Source of the DNA: Isoetes taiwanensis
Taxonomy: Eukaryota > Streptophyta > Lycopodiopsida > Isoetales > Isoetaceae
NCBI GenBank assembly: GCA_021234155.1
Contig: JAJEKV010000046.1
Location: 5,275,012-5,339,011 of the forward strand
Reading direction: 5' to 3'
DNA: 64,000 bases
Every line of letters begins with the position of its first letter. Position 1 is the stretch's first letter. Below, in pieces: positions 1 through 12,449 of this stretch. Below the pieces are notes generated by a model. That model had not been told where the DNA came from. It did not search any database and saw nothing but the letters and a program-made list of their open reading frames with translations. Position numbers and translations under genes: made by a program.

Positions 1-1017
1 CAAACTGCAGTTATGTTGGCTGAAAGACAACCCTTATATCCCATCTCATATGCATGTTTTGTGCATCTAATCGCAAAGAATGGACTTATTTAGATGATTG
101 TTGCATGTTAGGAAACACTTGAATCACACGCATTTATGGCTAGTAGCATAGGCAGTGAACCGTAACAGGGCTCCCTATGTGACATACATGATGGCCTTTA
201 ATTCCACAACTAATTCTATGAATGGATCCTAGACTCAAGTCCAGAGCCACAATGGCGTTTCAGATAAAAAAAATAGAATTAAAATACAACAATACAATGG
301 TAATAGAACTTACATCCATCAACAAACCCATAACTATGAGAAAGCCTGATTTCAGCAACTCCAATGAAGACATCTAAATCAAATCATTCTTTACCATGAT
401 GTGGTGCTCTTTGGTGCACTAAAGTGTACTTCCTTCATAACTGGCCTGCTTACTTCAAATGCAGTGATAACCATTTAAGGAGCTAGAGTCTCGAGTCCAC
501 TTTTACAGACTCACGGCATTGACTCTTATGTTGGGCACATACATGTTAGAGGAAGCTGCAACTTTTATAAAACTGTCCATAAATAGGTGCCTATGTGTAC
601 AATGCGATAAGTTGAATTGTACTTACTGGAATTAAGTCATTTCAATTGCGCTGGAAACTAGAGTTTGAGCTGATCATTTTTCGACTTTGAATTGCAAAAA
701 TCAGAGCTCCGTACAAGGAGAATTGTTCGTCCAAAAGTTGACCAAATTCCTTCACACGAGTTTGCCATATCAGAGAAGATTTTCAGCCAGTAAGCTCCTG
801 ATATGTGAACCTGCAAAATAGACATGCATTATCAAAATGAGAATCCGAAATAAAAAAGAAAAGTCGGACTTATGAATGCTAGAATCATCCACCAAGATCA
901 GCAAATTACCTAGGCAACCAGACAATGCAAAATTTGTAAAGACTGAAGTATTTGCAAATTAAGAATATGATGGCACTTTCTTTTGTTTCTTCCTTACAGC
1001 TGCTTGCATCATGGCTG
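1..1017. other. AT-rich flank with no recognised gene
   Basis: I see no convincing reading frame, RNA gene or repeat here. The stretch ends at the insertion point of the LTR element that follows; its last bases (AAAGT, just before the LTR) form the left half of a probable target duplication. Confidence 0.5.
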
Positions 1018-1022
1018 AAAGT

Positions 1023-2530
1023 TGTGACGTTCCACGTATTTATATGCCCTTTGGGTATAAATACATGACACGTCACTATGAATAATTAATGCACATCATT
1101 AATTATTAAGCTGGAAACCTAACCCTAAACCCTAATTCGAATTTAGGGCTTAACCTAATATTAAAAAGGCCTAAATTAATTAGGGATAACTAATCTAGAG
1201 CTACCACTTGGCCCAAATTAATTGGGCAACGTAGACCTGCCAATTGGGACACCCAAATTGGGGCTTCCACCCCAATTTGCCCCAAATCGATTTGGGGGAA
1301 ATTGGTGGAGGAGGAGCTGCTGCTTACCTTGGGTTCCAGCCAGAAGGATGGAGAACCAAAGAGATAGCTATGATACCGATTAGTTTCGTAAGCTTGTATG
1401 CTTCTGACCCTTGTTTGAGTAGATGGATGATTAGATTCTATTATATGATCTACTTATGATGATGATGATGGAGATGGATGTTTGTATCTGATTCTGTTTT
1501 CTCTTTCCGTTCCTCCTGTGATGTATGGGTTTAAGAGGGGTAGAGACCTGAAAGTTATTTAGATTTAGTGATGTTCCTAGCTAGAACCTCTTAAATCCCA
1601 GTAAATGCGGCCTGTGCACAAGAGCCCACCTGGCTGTGGATGCTATGATGTGATTCAGCACCAGACAATGAGTATGATGGTGAATCGGGGGCGGGGTCTT
1701 GCCTAGCGCAGCTACAGGACTCCTACAGTGTGCTAGGCTTATAGCCGGTCACGGAGAGGGCCGGGTATGGGTCTGACACTCCCTGGGTCACTGGCGTCGA
1801 GCCAATATTCTTGGGCGCCCTGGGCTCGAACGGGCTGGTGAGCCGGCCTTTAGGGGAGTAAGTTGGGTATGAACGCGGGGGTCACTAAGGGGGGCACGCG
1901 TTCTCTAGCACACCCAGGGATCCGTCATACTCGGGGAGGGGATGCCTCTCCGACCTGCCTCATCGGACCGGGGAGATGTAACCCGGAGTAGTTCCATAGG
2001 GTGATTCCATGGAATTGCGTCTCCGGAAGGCTACAATCACGCCAGAGCATGTTCCAGCCTATCTGCAAAGTGTGCACAGGAGGGGCGGATGGAGTGGACT
2101 ACCCTAGCCATTGTTCTATGCCAGCTAACGCCATTGTTATGATTCCGTCTGTTGTTATCTGGAGGCCTTGACTATCAGTTGATTCCCATGAGTCTGAGCC
2201 GGGGTAGAGCCCTTATTTATGATGCATTTCCTTTGTTATGTTGGTATTCTGTTGTATTCGTATTGATGATGATGGGCCACCCTTCGCGGTGGTATATTAT
2301 TTATTTGTATTGTTGCCAGGTGCTAACATGTATGTACGCTTCCGCTATATAGGATTCCCATAGAAGGCGTGGGACGAATGACACCTCCGTGTCCTTCACT
2401 CGGACACTTGCCCATCACAAGTGGTCCGAGTCAGACGGAGGACCTTTCTATGGTGGAGTAGTCACCATGGAAGAGGGGATTTCCCGTATTTATACGATGG
2501 GAGCATCGTATAGGTTCGGGGAGCATCACA
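1023..2530 (+). repeat. 5' LTR
   Basis: About 1508 bp, nearly identical to the repeat at 6240-7752. It starts TGTGACGTTCC and ends GAGCATCACA. Close to its start are a TATAAATA box (about 1056-1063), inside a small inverted repeat GTATTTATA/TATAAATAC, and a plant telobox-like stretch AACCCTAAACCCTAA (about 1122-1136). Small differences from the 3' LTR suggest a fairly recent insertion; identity was not computed. Confidence 0.9.
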
Positions 2531-2531
2531 A

Positions 2532-2543
2532 TGGTATCAGAGC
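2532..2543 (+). promoter_or_regulatory. Primer-binding site (initiator tRNA-Met)
   Basis: TGGTATCAGAGC lies one base after the 5' LTR. This is the standard plant retrotransposon primer site complementary to the 3' end of tRNA-iMet. It fixes the LTR boundary and the element's orientation. Confidence 0.93.
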
Positions 2544-5500
2544 ATGATTTTGGTGGACCAGATCATTGCACTGACCATGTTCTAACTCGATAGAACGTTA
2601 AGTAGTTGGGGACTCTAACATAGAAAGACTTCTCTAGAGCCTTGTAGTTAGCTGTTTGAGGCCAAAAATGGTGCTAATAGTGTAGTTGTGGAAAAAAATT
2701 TAGTGGTATAAAGGTAAAACCATGTGGAGTTTTGGCAGGACAGGGTCCCTCATTTCAAAAGGCCATACCTTTCTCTAGGAAGCTCGGATTCGAAAATTTT
2801 TTGTTCCATCGCGTAGGGGACCCTCAAATATTGGCCGACTCAAAATGGTCAAAACAGGAGAGAAAAACCAAAACCGGCGCACTCTGAGAAAAACGGTTAT
2901 TCTTTTTCGATTCTAAACTCAAAAATATCCAAGTTCGCCAGTTTTGACCAAGCGTTGACTTTTTTTTTTAATTTTTTTCCCGCCCACGTTTTGAACCCGT
3001 GACCTAATTCCAACTTTACGTCCTTACCAACATGCCACCTTTCTTTTTGTGTAATGTATGTTTTACATATTTATTATATACATCTAATATTTTATTGCTA
3101 GACCACAACTCCTTTTAAAAGAAAGAGGCATATGGTGGGATTGAACCCCTGACCTCCTACACCCAAGCCAACCCCTTTACCAATGGGCTAAGTTCCTCAG
3201 GAAAGGAATATAATAGTTCTCGTTTTATTTATAGTGATTTTATTTTCTATTTAAATTAGAAGACCGTCTTCCGTAAACCCACGTTGTGGTGGCAACAACT
3301 CCACCGGACTTGTGCAACCATCGCAAGGTGCCCTCACCTCGAGGGACATTATTGGCCTCGGCCAATGGGTTCCCCGCCCATAGTATCACACTTTCTCGAT
3401 GCGAGATGTACGGTGACTCTTCTGAGCGAGATAGCATCTCCTAGGTAGGATCCTAATCCGCTCTCCCCTGTGATAAATGTTTGCTCGCAGCAATACCCTA
3501 GCAATACGGAATTTTCTAGTACTGATGTTTAAATAATTTTCCTCTAGTAGATGCCTTGGTAGCAAAAATTCTTTCAACCCTGCCTTCGTTTAATCACTAA
3601 TACCTTCATCTGCTTTAAATGTTATTTCATTTGACTTCACATGTCAGGAGCTAAGTAGCACTATGAACCAACCATACCTAATGTTGTTTCTTTTAGTCTC
3701 TAAGCCTTGACTGCCTTACTTCTCAGAGAATATACTTCTCTTGACCCAACTAACCAGGCGCTGCCATGCAACAACCCTCTAGGGCTTGGGTTTGTAAATT
3801 ATACCACCACTACTTTTCTTTATGTCACGACACATACTCGGTAACACATCGTAATTGCTTGAGTTCGAACTCTCACAGCTATATCAACATCTCACTCGAA
3901 TCTATCTCGAGCATAAGCTTTGGTATTAGTTGTACCACTCTTCACCGCCTATATCGCAGTGATTATATACCTGCGTCACATGCCTGTCAACTTGCGATGG
4001 CCAAACCACTTTTCAAGTTGTTCTACTCTAACATTTGAAGGTATAACACCATTCTTGACTCATCAACACCTTCAAGAATACCTAAATTTGATTAGGGCAA
4101 ACTCCTTCCAACCATTACTTTGGCATCACAGGGTCACTAAGTTCCATGAATAATCTACCTATCTTAGGCAATTAGAACAATAGTCCCAAATGTTAGTACC
4201 AATCCGGCACCCTTCTACAACGACTCCTTCTACTCTTAGGGTCCTTGTAAAATTATTGTTCGCCATGTTATCCCAGAAATTGAAATCCTTTTATCCCTCG
4301 ATAAAAGTACCTTCCTTCCTTCCTTCCTTCCTAAGGCTCCTATTTAAGTCTTCAACGGTTTTTCAAAATCCCCTATTGCCTTTCCGCCTGGTAGCCCCAC
4401 ATAATGAATAAAACTCCACTAATTTCGTCTTTTTCTTTGCTACCTTCTTGGGACTATCATCGATCTCCTTCACCCTGGCCTTGACACGTGTTGCTTTTTG
4501 CTCCCAATGCCGCTCATCACCTGTATGCTTGATATAACATATATAAATTCTTCGTCTGTACGATCACTAAGTTCTCTAACCTTTCAGATCTTCTTTCATC
4601 CTCTTGTTATCTTCTAAATTACCGCTATATGCTGTATGATCCATAAGTCTATGCTCCAAGGTTACAGCTAAGCGCTCAAATTTCTCTAACACTTTTATCC
4701 CGCATCTCATTGGAACCTTATGCTTTAGCATACTCATAGATCTTTGAATTATTCTCTCTTACATTCTTCTATGCCGATGTCATGCCACCGTCGTGCCATC
4801 AGACGTAACGTGACATCCGCATATACGCCACACTCATGCCCTCTTTTCGAGAGTCAACCTCTTGAGCGTCCAGGTAGTAACCCTCCCAACAGGGTGGCCT
4901 ACCCATTTACTCCTTCAGATATCTTTTAACCCTCTTGTTGGCTGTTAACCCACTATTGTATGTCGTAATAGTCTCTGCCTTAAAGGCTGCAGCTACGTCT
5001 TTAAATTTTCATGTATCTTTCTAACCCGCATATCATTGGGGGTTATCATTTACCATTGTTATCCACCTTAGAACTGTTAGACATTACGTCCCTCTGTGTT
5101 GACGTCATGCCGCTACGCCGGCATTATAAATACTTGGCATACTTCCATAAGCCATACTCATGTTCTCATTTAGGGAGTGAGCCTACAAAATTAAATTAGG
5201 GCAGACTGTAATAAAACAAACTGTAAAGTGAAGGGAGAGTCTAGACATATAGATAGAAGTTAATATGATTAGAATAAGTTGTAGTAAACAATGAGGGAAT
5301 TATAAATATGTATTATATTAAAAGAAGAAATAGAGGTTGTTTATGTCTATGCCTATGTATAATATATAATCAGCTACATGTGTGTGAATGAACAATGATT
5401 TCTAACTGCGCCAACAACGATGCCATCAACTCCAGTTTCGATGGAAAGCAGCATGTGCTACAATCACCAATCGATATCTCCTACGTCTTAGATCCGGCAG

Positions 5501-6225
5501 GGATCATGCAGGCCAGCCTTCATGCAGAGGGATCGGGCTAGATGCATCCTAGGAAGGGGGAATGGGCATATAGTCATAATAGGACGCCTTCGTCTACGGC
5601 TATAATGGGAACATTGCCATTCCTTACGCCGAGACGCATGGCAAGCCTTAGGCACGATAGGCTTCCCCTTATTTTTTTCCTTTTCTTCTTCAAAGGGGGT
5701 GTCCGTTCAACCACAACATATAAATTATTTTGTAAATACCGATGTCTTGTGATTCTGCAAGCCAGAAGTGCTTGCTTTGGCGCCTGCAGCGTCTATAAGG
5801 GCCATTACGGGCCCATGTCCTTGTTGTCATATGTGTTTTCTCTTGGCACTGTTAGGCCCTATAGGCTACGGTCTGTACCAATAGTGTGCTTGCTTATCTA
5901 TTATATCTTGACTGTCGACTTTTGACAGGACTACGGTCCTACATGATGATACTATACGATCTATATATGTATTCTTTTTTTTAATCACTTACCTAAATAT
6001 GTCCACCTTCCGTTTAATGTCAGTTCATGTTAATTACCGTTCAACTTTCGCCGAGTTATAAATTGCACATTACGCATCATTCCAAACTTGATCACCTTGG
6101 ACATGACAACTTTTGTGTGACTTATAATTTCGTGTTGCCTCTTTAAGGTGGGGAGACTTACTTCCAACATGACATGTGTTGGCCCACAGCAAGAACAGTC
6201 CTGATGCTGAGGACAGCATCACTTT
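2544..6225 (+). other. Non-coding interior of the LTR element
   Basis: About 3.7 kb without a recognisable retroviral-type domain. Frames such as 3766-4038, 4190-4411 and 5542-5925 are short and not convincing. A (TTCC)n run with a GATAAAAGTACC lead-in lies near 4303-4333 and matches the tail of the LINE at 15.56 kb, so a small LINE-derived fragment may be nested here. A purine-rich strand change occurs just before the 3' LTR. Confidence 0.6.
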
Positions 6226-6239
6226 CAAGGTGGGGAGAA
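6226..6239 (+). promoter_or_regulatory. Polypurine tract
   Basis: AAGGTGGGGAGAA sits directly before the TG of the 3' LTR, the position expected for the plus-strand DNA primer of an LTR retroelement. Confidence 0.85.
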
Positions 6240-7752
6240 TGTGACGTTCCACGTATTTATATGCTCTTTTGGGTATAAATACATGACACATCACTATGAA
6301 TAATTAATGCACATCATTAATTATTAAGGTGGAAACCTAACCCTAAACCCTAATTCGAATTTAGGGTTTATCCTAATATTAAAAAGGCCTAAATTAATTA
6401 GGGATAACTAATCTAGAGCTGCCACCTGGCCCAAATTAATTGGGCAAGGTAGACCTGCCAATTAGGACACCCAAATTGGGGCATCCACCCCAATTTGCCC
6501 CAAATCGATTTGGGGGAAATTGGTGGAGGAGGAGCTGCTGCTCACCTTGGGTTCCAGCCAGAAGGATGGAGAACCAGAGAGATAGCTATGATACCGATTA
6601 GTTTTAGCGTAAGCTTGTATGCTTCTGACCCTTGTTTGAGTAGATGGATGATTAGATTCTATTCTATGGTCTACTTATGATGATGATGATGGAGATGGAT
6701 GTTTATATCTGATTCTGTTTTCTCTTTCTGTTCCTCCTGTGATGTATGGGTTTAAGGGGGGTAGAGAACTGAAAGCTATTTAGATTTAGTGATGTTCCTA
6801 CCTAGAACCTCTTAAATCCCAGTAAATGCGGCTTGTGCACAAGAGCCCACCTGGCTGTGGATGCTATGATGTGATTCAGCACCAGACAACGAGTATGATG
6901 GTGAATCGGGGGCAGGGTCTTGCCTAGCGCGGCTACAGGACTCCTACAGTGTGCTAGGCTTATAGCCGGTCACGGAAACGGCCAGGTATGGGTCTGACAC
7001 TCCCTGGGTCGCAGGTGTCGAGCCAATATTCTTGGGCGCCCTGGGCTCGAACGGGCTGGTGAGCCGGCCTTTAGATTTAGGGGAGTAAGTCGGGTATGAA
7101 CGCGGGGGTCACTAAGGGGGGCACGCATTCTCTAGCACACCCAAGGATCCGTCATACTCGGGGAGGGGATGCCTCTCCGACCTGCCTCATCGGACCGGGG
7201 AGATGTAACCCGGAGTAGTTGGGTGATTCCATGGAATTGCGTCTCCGGAAGGCTACAATCACGCCAGAGCATGTTCCAGCCTATCTGCAAAGTGTGCACA
7301 GGAGGGGCGGATGGAGTGGACTACCCTAGCCATTGTTCTATGCCAGCCAATGCCATTGTTATGATTCCGTCTGTTATTATCTGGAGGCCTTGACTGTCAG
7401 TTGATTCCCATGAGTCTAAGCTGGGGTAGAGCCCTTATTTATGATGCATTTCCTTTGTTATGTTGGTATTCTGTTGTATTCATATTGATGATGATGGGCC
7501 ACCCTTCGCGGTGGTATATTATTTATTTGTATTGTTGCCAGGTGCTAACATGTATGTACGCTTCCACTATATAGGATTCCCATAGAAGGCGTGGGACGAA
7601 TGACACCTCTGTGTCCTTCACTCGGACACTTGCCCATCACAAGTGGTCCGAGTCAGACGGAGGGCCTTTCTATGGTGGATTAGTCGCCATGGAAGAGGCG
7701 ATTTCCCGTATTTATATGATGGGAGCATTGTATAGGTTCGGGGAGTGTCACA
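6240..7752 (+). repeat. 3' LTR
   Basis: About 1513 bp, matching 1023-2530 with scattered substitutions and a few small indels, for example an extra 6-bp repeat near 7076. It ends GGGAGTGTCACA, giving the terminal inverted bases TGTGAC/GTCACA. The following AAAGC is the right half of the probable target duplication. Confidence 0.9.
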
Positions 7753-10260
7753 AAAGCTGGGAGCTAATCCCTGTCAAACATTGTAGCATCTTAGAGAAGA
7801 ATATTGTAACATGCAGATTGAGCTTAAAATGTTTAAGGATGATACATAGGATTCCATACCTTATCTCAACAGCCAAAAAGATCTTTCATGATTACCCTTC
7901 TTCCTCAGCTTCCATTGTTTCAGAATATTGAAAGAACCTCATTTCATGCCGATTTGAAGCCATCCAGCATGACCCAAATGTAAAAATCGCAAAGGTTTGC
8001 TTGCATATAAGTCGTTTACCTATCTATTGAAGCTGCTCCCGGATTTTCCAAGATTCAAAAACACTTCAAAACACCGTCTTGACTAAACCATAGACGTACC
8101 TTTTGGCAGCATCACCGCTATGCCAAAATGTAAAATGCAAGAGGAAAAATCATATCCCAGAAATTTGGCTCATGATTTTTCTTAATTCCCACTGACCCTG
8201 CTATTCCTGCACCCAAAAATTCCTAGAATGAGCTTTTGCACTCGCTGCTAGAGAGAAAACATTGTATTTATTTCACTATGGCTACCATGAACACCAGGAC
8301 TTCTTATCAACAGTACAAAATTCCCTTTTGAAATTGAAATAATTTTAAGAGTGGTCTCAAATCTCTACTAAGTAGTTTAACTTCTAATGGATGAGGAAGC
8401 AAAGAAGCATACCTGGGAAAGCAAGGTAATCACATAAGGATAATGCATTACAGAGAAGGTTTACCAATGATTTGTCTCTTCTTTCTTGCTGTTCTTCTTT
8501 GATTCTGGTGGGACAAATCATCTTCGTCCATATATAAGGCATGGCAGATTTAGCATTGAATAAGAATCGACAGGCGATCATACAACTGCATGAAGTTCTT
8601 GGGAATTATGAAGAATGAAAAAGAATTTGCTAAACAAAATGTGTTTTTGGTGATGGTATGTAATAGTATCTGGCTGTTTCTTTCCTCTACTTTAAGTCAT
8701 ATCATGCAGTGAAAAAATGCAAGGCTTGAAGCAGAGGCATGTCTGCTAGTGAAAATTATAGTTTTGCAAGCGAATATTATAGTCTTGCTGGAACTTGCCA
8801 ATCCATTCTCAAAGTCGGCACTTCTGTTATGGATCTTGACACAATTAAGGCACATTTTAATTACCCAAGGTTTGGGATTGAATATTAAGTCCTCAAGCTT
8901 TCGATCCTTCTGTTGATGATTTTAGAGTCTTAAAAGAAACGTAGCCAATTGGTTTTTGTTTTGGGGATCAAGAAGGTTGAGAAGTGATAGAAGGATCTAG
9001 TTTCTCTTTACAATGGAATTACACCAGCGAGTGAACTATTGCTTGATGATTATTTTTCAAACTGACAAGTTTAATTTTGAAGGTATTTGCCCACAAAACT
9101 CAGGCGTGCGACATTTTATGGATGAAGATGCCCTTTTGCAGCAGGATCAGGGCCTACTAAATCTACGTCATTGTTTTATCTTTGCTATGCTCAAGCTATA
9201 TTGCCTTCCATTTTATAGATGAAGATGTCCTTTTGCAGCAAGATCATGGTCTATTAAATCTGCATCATCCTTTTATATTTCATATACTCAAGTTATATTA
9301 GTTCCCAAATCTATTGTAAATAAGTTATTGTCTCCTAGATTTGTCGTTGAAGTCCATCATTTAGGATTAACTAGACATGGCTTAGCAGAATATGGATTGT
9401 ATGGTTGTAGTAGAGAATTGCAAAATAAAAAATAAAAGTTGCAGTCTAAAGCTATGAGAGACAAAGATCACTGCTTCTTATGCTCGAATAAAGTTATGGG
9501 AGACAAAGATCGCTGGTTATTATGCGCTTCGAGCTTGGAAAATGGAAATTACATGGGATCTATAGGATATGCTAGCTACTTGGGTTGAATTACAAAGGGT
9601 TTCTATTTTCTTCGCCAAAATATATTTCACAATTCCGAAAATGTTCAAGCCATGAGATCATATGTACAACCTTGGCATAATTTGTTCTTAGGGTTAGGGT
9701 TTGAAAGCATCAGAATAAAAGGGAATAAAGAGGTGTAAGTTTCTTACACCATTTAGCACCCTCTGCATTATCAAGATTCAGTACAAGTGCTTCAAAGGAA
9801 TTGTCCATTGAAAGTTCCTACCGTCTTCCTACTAGCTTTTCTTTCCTACCGTAGATTGTGGAGCTCAAATTCTGCAAAGTCATTGAAATATTGGAGTTTA
9901 GAATTGTCCAAGCTTAGACATAGTTAGTTCAACTTTTGCAGGTTCAGAACTGTGATCATTTCGACTTAATATAAAATGTCTTTTGCAGCATATTTGGCAA
10001 TAGAAATGTTCCGCCGCGATAAATTTCTTGTTATGTTAAAGGTTTCCAAGTCAAGTATGAAGATCAAGAAACAATGGTCGATATTTTGCTTTTGCAATTT
10101 AATGAAGGCTAATATTTGAAATCCTTCATTATTTGAAAGCATCAAAATAAGTTGTACAAGTTTTCTATGTATTTTTTCTCAAGTTGTGGAGAGGGGATAG
10201 AGCGCCATACTAAGCCAGAAGAGCGAGGGTCCACTGACCTGGATGTGACGATGGATTGAC
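7753..10260. other. Intergenic, no gene recognised
   Basis: AT-rich sequence in which I find no supported exon. A sequence close to GATGAAGATGYCCTTTTGCAG recurs near 9121 and 9220, so there is a short local duplication of about 100 bp, each copy followed by CTAC/TTAAATC. Frames at 7611-7931 and 9013-9222 look like chance. Confidence 0.4.
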
Positions 10261-10269
10261 ATTAATGAT

Positions 10270-10690
10270 GGAACATTATATGACAATATTAGTGATATTA
10301 GTAGCAACAACTATTGTGGCACATGTTATGGCCACAAAACATCGACGAAATTTGTGACACTGAAGGTGCTATTACATTTGATGCTAATAACACCACCTAT
10401 GATCTCACTAGTTGGAACTGACACTAATACTGATGCTACATGTGTAACAACAAGTAATGCTATAATTGTTGTTAATAACACCACTTATAATGTCATTAGA
10501 GGCACTGCCATTAACACTGGTGCTATATGTGTAACAACTAGTGACGCTATGATTGATGCTAATAGCAACATCTATAGCGTCATAACAAAATTACTGACAC
10601 TCTTAGTGACACAGATTGTGACTCTACTCCTGACAGAAATTGTGTCACCTATAGCATCACCTATGCATAGATGTCACCAATAATATCATA
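10270..10690 (+). repeat. Degenerate ~90-bp tandem repeat
   Basis: About three diverged units carry the recurring words GGTGCTATATGTGTAACAAC, GATGCTAATA-CAACA and CACTAGT. The 109-codon frame at 10354-10683 is threonine/asparagine-rich because of the repeat and is not taken as a gene. Confidence 0.6.
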
Positions 10691-10806
10691 AAGTATATTT
10701 GCCAATACTGTGGTGACGTTTTGCTGACACTAATTGACCCCTTCTCTTGTAGTGAACGCTAGAGGAAAACAGGATAAACCATGTATCTGCTTCATTACAA
10801 CCACAG

Positions 10807-10901
10807 GAGGTGTCGGTTTTTAAGCCCCCATACCCCTGCAGAGGACCTCGCAGAATTAGTGCAACATTGAACGAAATGGGCGAAGTCTTCCTTTATAAAA
10901 G
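10807..10901 (+). CDS. Conserved 95-nt exon of FCP1-like copy A
   Basis: Bounded by CCACAG before and GTTAGT after. Its end encodes ISATLNEMGEVFLYKR. The copy at 43428-43522 on the minus strand has exactly the same length, the same splice positions and ISATLNEMGKTFLYKR. Conserved length, phase and protein sequence argue that this was a real exon. I do not recognise a domain. Confidence 0.7.
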
Positions 10902-10949
10902 GTTAGTATATTAGGTGGCATTTAGATATATCAAGTAGGAATAACAGTA

Positions 10950-11260
10950 GTAGACTAGGTCAGGCGTGTATTCATGCTGTCAGTTCATGCCTGGCACGAA
11001 TTGTTAGAATGAGTACATGTCAGAAGCAAATTGGGCATGCAGTAGATTCCCAATTCGCGCCTGGCGCGAACTGGCAATATACTATTTCTGGCATGTACTC
11101 ATGCTGCCAATTCATGCCATTTGCGAATTGCCAGCTGAATACACGCCAGAAGCGTTTCGGCCAAGCAGTATATTGCCAATTCGCGTCAGGCGTGTATTCA
11201 TGCTCCGAATTGTCAGCATGAATACACGTTCGGCGCGAATTGACAATATACTACCTGGAT
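10950..11260. repeat. Intronic cluster of GCGCC-type palindromes (copy A)
   Basis: The intron after the 95-nt exon is built largely of inverted words. TTCGCGCCTGGCGCGAA (11054-11070) is a perfect 17-nt palindrome. Diverged versions follow near 10960, 10988, 11140-11152, 11180-11195 and 11225-11240, separated by TGAATACA/TTCATGCT and AATTGNCA words. A further copy, CACGCCAGGCGCG, lies at 11694-11706. The two overlapping ORFs here (11009-11262) come from the repeat. Confidence 0.75.
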
Positions 11261-11384
11261 AAAATCCCGTTGGCTTTGGTACCTTACAAAGAGAAGAAAC
11301 AGACTACTATTTCACAAAAGCCTCCGAGGGCAACTCCAAAATAAATGTTCAAAAAGCAATGCAAACCCCGAGGAGAAGGCCGCA

Positions 11385-11690
11385 ATGCTAGCCCGGGAAC
11401 GTGAGATCATGGAGCAAAATATGGAGTCCATGCTTGGTAATATTCCAACTGGTAATGTTATACTTGGGGGTACGACTACGGTAGTTCCTGATACAAGACA
11501 AGATGATCATGCAAGCTCAGAATCAACCACTGAGGTTAGGAATCAAAATCCTGAGGTAGCTTTCATAGAAGAGAACGTGTTTGAACTAAACCGTGGAGTT
11601 GATGCTTCTGGCAGTAAGCATCCGGGGAGTGAAGTAGACGCTACGACTGTGGGGATGACCACAAAGGCTCTGATGATGAAATTCACGCCA
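11385..11690 (+). CDS. Middle coding stretch of FCP1-like copy A
   Basis: An open frame upstream of the FCP1-like exon reads MLAREREIMEQNMESMLG and then an acidic Ser/Thr-rich stretch. Its amino-acid make-up resembles a disordered linker in a nuclear protein. The frame enters the palindrome at 11694, so the true exon end is probably just before it; I did not find an unambiguous donor. Confidence 0.45.
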
Positions 11691-12449
11691 GGCGCGATAT
11701 GTAGAATACTTCTGATGGACAAAACGCAATTTTTGTATGGCTAACTCTTTGTTTTTCATGGTTCAGGGCTCCACCTGCTTGTGACAAAATCATTGTCTTC
11801 GATCCGAATGATGTCCTGTGTAAAACGTTTTCTAAGAAGCTTATTAACAAGGATGATTTCGAACAAGTCCCTCTAGAATCGAATACTAAGTGGATCTATC
11901 CTCACCCACACTTAGAAGATATGATGAATGAGGCGTTCAGATTGTTTCGAGTTGCCATCTGGTCCTCAATGGAATGCAGAAATATTGATGAAGTTCTTAG
12001 GGTGTTACCAGGAATGAATCGAGACTTTGTGACGATTTGGGACCAAACTAAGTGTATAAAGTTTCCACATCCAAGAGATCCGGATGGCAAACCAGTCTTC
12101 GTTAAACATCTTGCTACTATGATGGATCAGCTTGGCATTCAAAAGAAAGAGGACATCATAGTAGATGATGATGCTCTTAAGTGCTTTTATAATCAAGGTC
12201 AGGCTCTAAATCCACCAAGTTATACTCCACTAGATTACTCAACAGATGAGTTTCTAGTACTATTCATGTCCATCATGAGGGGCTTGGCTGCTGGTAAAAC
12301 AGTATCAGATGTTGTCCAAATGCATCCAGAACTAGATCGGACTAAGGAAATGGATCCCTATCTTGAGAGTTATTTAGAAAGGATTAGTCCCACATTCGGT
12401 TACCCTCCAGAAGACAGACAGACACAACCGGCAGAGAGCACCTTCTATC

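Larger units (their letters stand above)
1023..7752 (+). mobile_element. Complete non-coding LTR retroelement (LARD-like)
   Basis: Two direct repeats of about 1.51 kb bound a 3.7-kb interior. The left repeat is followed after one base by a primer-binding site matching the 3' end of plant initiator tRNA-Met, and the right repeat is preceded by a purine tract. Both repeats begin TGTGAC; the right one ends GTCACA and the left one ATCACA. Flanks read AAAGT on the left and AAAGC on the right, a 5-bp target duplication with one mismatch. The interior has only short ORFs (longest 127 codons) and I recognise no gag, protease, RT, RNase H or integrase. That matches large retrotransposon derivatives, which are mobilised in trans by an autonomous partner. 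The alternative is an autonomous element decayed beyond recognition. Orientation follows from the PBS and purine tract positions. Confidence 0.88.

Noticed and set aside
2544-6225. gag-pol of the LTR element
   Set aside because: None of the six frames shows RT, RNase H, integrase or protease motifs; only short frames are present.
11009-11262. Two overlapping plus-strand ORFs
   Set aside because: They are created by the palindrome cluster in the intron of FCP1-like copy A; two registers are open at once and neither has coding character.
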